Of a stretch of 64,000 nucleotides of DNA, positions 57,541 to 64,000 are shown piece by piece. This stretch comes from Aegilops tauschii subsp. strangulata (lineage: Eukaryota; Streptophyta; Magnoliopsida; Poales; Poaceae), in contig NC_053035.3 of NCBI RefSeq assembly GCF_002575655.3, positions 90,607,322-90,671,321 of the forward strand. Reading direction: 5' to 3'. Under the pieces are notes generated by a model that worked only from the letters and a program-made list of their open reading frames with translations, did no database searches and was not told where the DNA came from. The position numbers were made by a program, and so were the translations under genes. Within the stretch, counting starts at the first letter, position 1. Each line of letters opens with the position of its first letter.

Positions 57541-57844
57541 AGAGTAGTTTAATGTACAAACATTGTCGACAAATGGAAATGTAATGAAGAAAAGGATGGG
57601 CAAGATATCATTCAAATATATGATGCCTGGTTAAACAGGATGGCATTGCACATTTCACATATATTATGGCTGGCTAAAAGACATGAGACTGCATAATTCC
57701 CATATATGATATAGAAACTAAATAGGTGGCATTACAGAACATGTCTAAACTAAGCAGATGACATATATGATATCAAAAGTAGGCACTGCAAGGCAACATA
57801 TGCATGATATGACTAACATCATCATGCCAAGGTAGAGCAAACAC

Positions 57845-58047
57845 CTTGGGGGTAAATAGGAGTGGTCAGCGGCGTCTGAATCCGCCTCAGAACAGATATC
57901 TTTCTCTGGATTACAATCTGGAGAGGGGTGGGGAGGGTTTGCCATTGAACCCACCATGGAGCGATGTCTGCATGACATTGTATTGGCGCGCAAAACTCTT
58001 CTCTTTTTCTCTACATGTTCAGCATGACTGTGTACAATATCTGACAT
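57845..58047 (-). pseudogene. CACTA gene, repeated exon module 1
   Basis: It encodes KKRRVLRANTMSCRHRSMVG and an acidic tail (EKDICSEADSDAADHSY) and ends CCAAG|GTGTTTGC. It looks like a duplicate of the exon at 57378-57540. Confidence 0.5.
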
Positions 58048-58199
58048 GCATACGAAAAAAATATGGTAGGATTATGTAAGGAGAGCATGCAGAAATTTAG
58101 AGTGATGGTAACAACCAGTGGATCGACGTTTTCCCGTTGAACTAAAATAGCCCTAATGGATCGACGTGAATGTACAGTAATAAGTGATGCAACAAGTGT

Positions 58200-58390
58200 A
58201 CAACCTCTTTGCCGTAGCCGTGTCGACCTCAGCATCATTGGGTTGGTCGCTGAAGCAGTTGAGGCAGAGGTGGCTGTCGGAGGTGTGGAGGAAGATCTGA
58301 GGAATCTGTAGACGGCGTCCAGGGCACTGCTCTGTTGTGATGGATCGTTCTGTCGTTGGAGCAGCTCCGGTGAGCCGTAAGACGTCAAGG
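58200..58390 (-). pseudogene. CACTA gene, early exon
   Basis: It encodes MTSYGSPELLQRQNDPSQQS and a Ser/Thr/Ala-rich part, ending CAAAGAG|GTTGTACAC. The same donor context (CAAAGAGGTTGTACAC) recurs at about 59180-59195 in the GC-rich 5' part, so this early exon has probably been duplicated. Confidence 0.45.
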
Positions 58391-58429
58391 CTGAAGCAAC
58401 ACAAGACAGACATCGTCAATCTCAAGTGG

Positions 58430-59620
58430 GATTCTAATAGCATCTCCAATAGATGATGTAAAATGGATGTAAAATTAACATCACCAAAAACCACCTGACT
58501 ACAACAGATGAGGTAAAAACTGTTGACTCTGAACTTAACTGTCGAAACTGAAATTTACTGTGGAATCTGAATGCTACTGTCGAAACTGAACGCAATGGTA
58601 GCAGAGAGGCACTTGACATGTAGTTTAGGGAGGGCCTGCAGTTCATCTTCAACCTACACCCCCCTGAGCCGCCAGCCACCACCGGCCGAACCGCCGGCCC
58701 CAGCGCCGCCTCGCCGCCCCGAAACAACTCGCCACCGCCGCCCCGGCCAGCCCTCTAGGCTCCCCCCCCCCACCCTGAACCCTAAGATAGATAGTGGGGT
58801 ACCTCTCCGGCGAGCCCCCGTCCCCGCTGCGGGTGGTTCTTCCTTAACTCCGGCGAGCCCCCAACCCTTGAAAATCGACTGACACAAAAGTTGATTCAGT
58901 CGACTGAAGTGTGGCTTAATCGGAGCAGAGCAGCAGCACGAGCGAGGGGGAGAGCAGCAGCAGCAGCTGGGCGAGCGAGCGATCGAGCGAGAGCCGGAGC
59001 AGCAGCAGCAGATCTGGCTGGTATAGACGCCACCGCCGAAGGGGCCTCGCACTGGGGGAGAGCCACCATGGAGATGTCGCCCGCGGCGCCGGCTTGAAGG
59101 TAGCCGCTCCATGGGGGTGCGGGATGGAGCACCGTCGGCGCCGGGAGGTCGAGTTAAGGAGAAGGTGCGATGCAATGAGTGTACAACCTCTTTGGTGGCG
59201 CCGAGTAGCCCTCGGCTTCGTCCGAGGAGTCGGTGAGGATGCTGCGGTTCCGGTGGAGCAGGTTAAGGCGACGCTGTGGGGATGGAGCAGCCGCGATAGA
59301 CGAGGCGATCGTCAGAGCAGCTCCTTGGAGGTGGAGGACAGGGCGGCTGAACCGGCGGGACGGCGAGATGGACGATGGATCCTCATCCGGGGAGGTGGAC
59401 GAGGGACGTCGAGTTGTTGCAGTGGACGACGTCGTCGGGGAAGAGGCTCCGGCTGGGCAGCGGTGACATGGCGGACGGAGGAGGGTGGGGTTTCATGGCT
59501 GGAGCGGAGAGGTTATGGCGGCCTGAGATTTCGAATGGCGAAAAGGGGTCGTTGGGAGGGGGTGAAGCATGACTTAGGGACGCGCTTGTCCAAAATGTAG
59601 GGTGTGTTACAAAAGTACCC
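58430..59620 (-). pseudogene. GC-rich 5' region of the CACTA gene
   Basis: GC content rises sharply, and frames open on both strands without recognisable domains. Read on minus, a proline/serine-rich first exon could run from about 59520 (MKPHPPPSAMSPLPSRSLFP) to the donor near 59190, with a stop in the middle. It is probably the first exon and leader of the CACTA gene. Plus-strand frames here are by-products. Confidence 0.4.
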
Positions 59621-59967
59621 CCCCACCAATTTGAACTAGTGTCCCTTTCGGCTCAGGGTTAGAAGGGGGATTTCGCGTGTCGGGATTTGGCAGCTGGAGG
59701 GAGTTTTCGCGCGCGTTGTAATTTCGGGATAGCAAGGCGCGGGTTGTGAAGGCGCCAGTTTTGGGAGAACGATATCTGAATTTTCGGGATATAACAAGAC
59801 GCGGGTTGAATTTTAGGGACAAGCCTAACATGTAGTAATATTGTACTTGTACGTACCAAATCAATTCGCATTTCCCTCAACCAAAAAGAAAACGAAAAAA
59901 TAAAACTATTCACACCACACAAAGAGAGAGTCTTGCCCCGTTTTACTATACAAATGCTATTCAAAGC
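59621..59967. other. Possible promoter side of the CACTA gene
   Basis: No gene is seen. It contains repeated GCGCGGGTTGTGAAGG / GACGCGGGTTGAATTTT phrases (about 59736 and 59810). A CACTA terminus was looked for and not found. Confidence 0.4.
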
Positions 59968-59969
59968 TA

Positions 59970-60203
59970 CTCCCTCCTTCCATCTATATAGGGCCTAATG
60001 CGTTTTTCGATGCTAACTTTGACCAAATATTAGAGCAATGATATATGACATGCAACTTACACAAAGCACACCATTAAATTCGTCTGTGAAAGGTTCTTTC
60101 AATGATATAATTTTCACATTGTGCATGTCATGTACTATTAATCTTGTCAATAGTCAAAGGCGGTCTTAAAAATCTCATTACGCCCTATATAGATGGAAGG
60201 AGG
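59970..60203. mobile_element. Stowaway MITE with ~22-bp inverted termini
   Basis: The left terminus CTCCCTCCTTCCATCTATAT and the right terminus ATATAGATGGAAGGAGG are inverted repeats extending about 22 bp. TA flanks both sides (59968-59969 and 60204-60205). The length is 234 bp. Confidence 0.88.
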
Positions 60204-60205
60204 TA

Positions 60206-62140
60206 GTATGAATCCATGTTATGTCCGATTAAATTTTTTCGCTTGCTGTATAATGCATGTAACCTACTCATACCAACATTTTAGTGCATTCCAAATGTCT
60301 ATACTACCGCTGCAATTCAAACTAAATTTGAATTCGTTTCTCTATTTCAATAAGAATCTACAATCATGATTGTTTCCAACTTCAACCATCATAGTTTCCT
60401 TGCTATCCGCCAGATATAAATCGGACGGCCTATAATGCAGGATGGCAGGCACACCATCATCAACAACTCCGTTTTTTATAAGAGTAGAGATAAAATATAT
60501 TAAATGTAGTATAACATGTTCATAACCACACCATGTGTATCACCGTTATATATATTCACACATGCGTCGGTTTGAAACACTATGATAAATTCTTCAAATA
60601 TCCGAATTCGCTTTCTATAATGAAGTATATATGATCTCTATTTGTCTTTTACACCCACACAACCCTCTTATCTTTGTAGCTAGCGCTAACTTTCTCTTGT
60701 GCATGCACACGCCCGCATCCCTCTCACCCTCCCTCACCATTCTCTAGCTCCATCGCGCAAATTCATCTTTTCACTTTAGGTCGTTCACCCACGGTGTGTG
60801 TAGGCCCCGCAGCTCCTTCTTTACGGCACACATCGATCGATATGCCTCTCTAGCCAGGTGTGCCTAGCACAAACACAAGCTTCCCCTCTTCTCTTGTCAC
60901 CGTCCATGCCTCACTCCCACCACTCTTTTCATCGTTCTCGTACTCGCACACTCCTCCCCCCTCGATATAGTATGCCTCTCGTACCACCTCCTACATGCAT
61001 CCCTCTCTCTCTATCCTTCTCCTCGTGCCTCATTTGCTTCTAACACACACATGCATGTATACCGATCGATCTCCCAACATATACCTAGATCGACTTTAAC
61101 TACCCCCCCATCGATCGACGTACCTCACAAGTTATGTCTCTCCTTTCTCTAACAAAGGGCGATTGATCTTCCTATGTAGTTACGTCTACTTACCACAGCC
61201 ACATCGTCCCCCCTCATTATTCGTGCATGCCTCCTGACCCATCTCTCACACGCACGTGCACAGACAACAAGCAGACATCTCCTCTCTTATTGATATTGCG
61301 GGCGTGCCCTCCGTTTGTCTAGCAAGCCTATCCCACCATTTGTTAGAAGCAACTCCACTACCACCCCCTCCAACACTCTAGCTCTATCTCTCTCCCAACC
61401 TTATTCCTCTCCTGCACATATGCATGGATGCCGATTGATCACCCTTAATACATGAGGCAGATCGATCTCCTTAATACATGAGGTAGGCCTCTCTCCTCCT
61501 CCACACATATACCAGCCATTGTACCTCTATAGTTAATTGGGCCTCCCTCTTCCCCCACCACACACCGATAGTCGAGCGCTGCAGGTAGGTATCCATGCCA
61601 CAGAGACAAACTGCACATGTCCCATCTCACATTCCAGTAGGCCAGCCACTCTATATCTTTGACGTGGGCACACACAAATTCGATGGCACTCTTTATCGAT
61701 CGTGCGCGCACACACACACACACACACACATCATCCCTCTCTTCGATTCTATGGACACCTCAAGCCGATGATACCTCCACTCTCTTCTCGTGGATCGCCC
61801 CCTCTATATATATGTTATATCCAGGACTCTATTTCACACACATTGCATATGTTACATTTTTTTATTGACCCCCCCCCCCCCCCAAAAAACTCTCAAGAAC
61901 CCACACACTATATCTCTCTAGGTTTGTATCTCTCTCACACAACCCCACGTAGGTGGTGTACGTATATAAGAAGAGAATAGGTGCACTATGCATGTACTCA
62001 CGCTTCGTGCCTAGCCATACCCGCGCGGGTACGCGGTGGAGCTCATTTCTTTATAAAATGGCAGCCCACGTGCTAATTTGAACGCCTGTAGCGGTTGTTT
62101 ACCTAGGGAGGTCGTGTACCACGCGTGCACGAAACAAAGT
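60206..62140. other. Pyrimidine-rich low-copy-looking stretch
   Basis: No gene is supported. Between 60650 and 61500 the plus strand is strongly C/T-rich, with frequent TCTCTC, CGATCGAT and ATGCATG words. Simple repeats follow: (CA)n at about 61708-61729 and a C-run at 61869-61883. Confidence 0.5.
61869..61883. repeat. Poly-C run, about 15 bases
   Basis: An uninterrupted C homopolymer between TTATTGA and AAAAAACTC. Confidence 0.9.
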
Positions 62141-62247
62141 TTGACTTGACGCGTTGCCGCGTTATTTTTTTAAATAAAGTTATAGCGCTCAATGGCACGT
62201 ACACAGAATATAAAATGATTTTTATGGAGAAAAAGGTAGTCCGCTCA

Positions 62248-62257
62248 CTATATACAA
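62248..62257 (+). promoter_or_regulatory. TATA box of unit C
   Basis: CTATATACAA lies in the same context as the TATA box at 10277, including the upstream CAATGGCACGTAC and ATGGAGA-AAAAGG phrases. Confidence 0.5.
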
Positions 62258-62276
62258 TGGAGCCTGCCTGCCTGGT

Positions 62277-62541
62277 TTGTCGCTCTTCAGAGTATCTCAC
62301 ACAAGGCTGTGGTGGCCTCTCTGTCTCTCTCACCGTTGGTCACTGATCCGGCCGCATCCCGTCCGCCGAGGGAAAGGGAGGAAGTGCATCGTTTCTCCGT
62401 TTGACGGTGTCGAGGCAGCACGTCCCGATCTGCGGTACACGTCGTTCTCTCTGACCAAGCTCCGGCGCGGCAGGGCCTATGCCACCTGCTCGCAGATTCC
62501 GCCCGCCGTCGCTCACCTAGTTACATCCCGACGACCTCCAG
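62277..62541 (+). pseudogene. First-exon unit C
   Basis: This third copy of the first exon of unit A has the same promoter-side sequence. It shares CTCTTCAG near the start, GTCCCGATC and TTCTCTCTGACCAAGCTCCG (A has TTCTCTCTCACAAAGCCGG), and the splice donor CAG|GTATCC in the frame SYIPTTSR (A: SYVPTSLR). The conserved ATG of A and B is lost. The matching second exon is missing, because an LTR begins at about 62720. Confidence 0.4.
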
Positions 62542-62719
62542 GTATCCCCTCCGGCCTTGCTCCACTGCCCGTCCTCCCACGTCGCTGCATGTGGATCTTC
62601 CATAGTTCTTTGCCCAAAACGTAGCTCGTCCGGCGTACTTTCCATATTGCATTCTCGTCCTCACACCGTTTTAGACAAACACAACCGTGTTGTTATCTTC
62701 CCTTAGGACAAGCAATATG
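62542..62719. other. Intron-like remainder of unit C
   Basis: CATGTGGATCTTCC after the donor matches CATGTGGATATTTC in the intron of unit A. The homology then ends at the LTR. Confidence 0.4.
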
Positions 62720-64000
62720 TGTAACACCCACGATGCGGCTATATCTCCCACGTGTCGAGGCACGACTTAGAGGCATAACCGCATAGTGGTTTTGTCGCAA
62801 GAAGGGTCATCTTCACACAATCCCATGTAATGAACAAGAATGGGATAAAGAGTTGGCTTACAATCGCCACTTCACACATTACATAAATATTATTCATACA
62901 TCATCCAAAATACAATCATATAGACCGACTACGGTCAAAATCCAGATGAAAATAAGACGACCCCAAATGCTAGATCCCGATCGTCCCAACTGGGCTCCAC
63001 TACTGATCATCAGGAAAAGACACATAGTAACGACCACGTTCCTCGTCGAACTCCCACTTGAGATCGACGCCATCATCTGCACTGGCATCGTCGGCACCTG
63101 CAACTGTTTTGGTAGAATCTGTGAGTCACGGGGACTCAGCAATCTCACACCCGCGAGATTAAGACTATTTAAGCTGGTAGGAAAGGATGGTGCAATGAGG
63201 TGGAACTGCAGCGGCAAAAGCATATATGGTGGCTAACTTGCGCAAAAGAGAGCGAGAAGAGAAGCAACGGAACGAACGTCATCTAGCAATGACCAAGAAG
63301 AGGTCCTGAACACCTACTTACGTCATCCATAACACAGACCGTGTTCACTTCCCGGACTCCGCCGAGAAGAGACCATCACGGCTACACACGCAGTGGATGT
63401 ATTTTAATTGGGTCAAGTGACAAGTTATCTACGACCGGACATTAACAAATTCCCATCTGCCTCATAACCGCGGGCACGGCTTTCGAAATATAATACCCTG
63501 CACGGGTGTCCCAACTTAGCCCATCATAAGCTCTCACGGTCAACGAAGGATAAACCTTCTCCCGGAAAGACCCGATCAGTCTCGGAATCCCGGTTTACAA
63601 GACATCTCGACAATGGTAAAACAAGACCAGCAAAGCCCCCGAATGTGCCGACAAATCCCGATAGGAGCTGCACATATCTCGTTCTCAGGGCACAACGGAT
63701 GAGCCAGACGTCGGGTTGCATATACCCTGATTGCCCAGGGGCGCCGGACATCGCTCGGTTGGGCCAGCACTCGAAGGAGCACTGGTCCGGGGGTTTAAAA
63801 TAAGATGACCCTCGGGCTCGCGAAAACCCGGGGGAAAAGGCTTAGGCGGCAAATGGTAAAACCAAAGTTGGGCCTTGCTAGAGGAGTTTTATTCAAGACG
63901 AACTGTCAAGGGGGTCCCATAAATCACCCGATCGTGTAAGGAACGCAAACTCAAGGAACATAATCCCGGTATAACAGTAACTAGGGCGGCAAGAGTGGAA
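62720..64000 (-). repeat. High-copy LTR or LTR-like repeat, antisense, runs off the window
   Basis: From TGTAACACCCACGATGCGGC on, the sequence is a common wheat repeat that I recognise from its wording (CATCTTCACACAATCCCATG and others). I cannot name the family with certainty; orientation is judged from similar copies and is tentative. No gene is seen. Frames at 62853-63236 and on the opposite strand lack domains. Confidence 0.6.

Larger units (their letters stand above)
53243..59620 (-). mobile_element. CACTA (En/Spm-type) element, 3' end complete, 5' end unclear
   Basis: The terminus CACTACAAAAAAAATACAC at 53243 is followed by TCCGTGATGATA and TGTCACAG. It resembles the inverted end at 23322. 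ACA (53240-53242) may be the 3-bp target duplication. Inside lie GGCCCGTT-rich subterminal repeats, a 27-bp minisatellite and a multi-exon gene on the minus strand of the Ptta/En/Spm family. No matching second terminus was found near 59620-59850, so the far end is truncated or decayed. Confidence 0.75.

Noticed and set aside
59820..59850. Second CACTA terminus (ATGTAGTAA)
   Set aside because: It lacks the CACTA/TAGTG core and has no target duplication matching the one at 53240.
62853..63236. 127-residue frame near the right end
   Set aside because: It lies in a high-copy antisense LTR-like repeat and lacks any recognisable motif.

Overview
The window is intergenic DNA of a large grass genome, almost certainly Triticeae (wheat, Aegilops or relatives). 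It holds a recognisable Angela copia retrotransposon, a WIS/BARE-type LTR, several high-copy gypsy LTRs that I recognise as Triticeae repeats, CACTA ends with their subterminal repeats, and Stowaway MITEs with CTCCCTCC termini and TA target duplications. I see no intact host gene, rRNA or CRISPR array. Most long open frames lie inside transposons or are opposite-strand shadows of transposon frames.

Layout. 1-8430 is an Angela element (first ~108 bp of its 5' LTR outside the window) inserted in a WIS-like LTR that resumes at 8431 and ends at 9731. 9732-17757 is lower-copy DNA: Stowaway MITEs, tandem repeats, two copies of a promoter/first-exon unit, and a decayed multi-exon gene with B3/REM-like linker sequence and five exon modules encoding DFxGTAQ-like peptides. 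17758-19900 holds a foldback element, a copia gag fragment and GC-rich relics. About 20821-23322 is the end of a CACTA element with several tandem arrays. 23323-29940 is an antisense high-copy repeat split by two solo LTRs of one family, each with a perfect 5-bp target duplication. 29941-32579 is the 3' end of a gypsy-type element. 32580-53239 is a nest: a Tat-lineage gypsy on the minus strand (pol 48499-52548) with an opposite-strand extra ORF on the plus strand, split by a complete 14.2-kb element (32838-47005, TSD GGCCG), which is itself split by a complete 7.0-kb pol-less element (33988-40973, TSD CAAGC). 53243 to about 59620 is a CACTA element with a decayed multi-exon Ptta/En/Spm gene on the minus strand. 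59970-64000 holds a Stowaway MITE, a pyrimidine-rich stretch, a third copy of the first-exon unit, and the start of another antisense LTR.

How the parts relate. LTR divergence counted by eye ranks the insertions: the 14.2-kb element about 5%, the 7.0-kb element inside it about 3%, and Angela about 1.3%. The first two agree with the nesting order. Every pol seen is dead: Angela RT has YVND instead of YVDD, and the Tat RT has YVDN plus an amber stop. The elements most worth following up are the opposite-strand ORFs in the two Tat-like elements, the orphan 276-residue ORF of the 7.0-kb element, and the thrice-repeated first exon with a conserved phase-2 splice donor.
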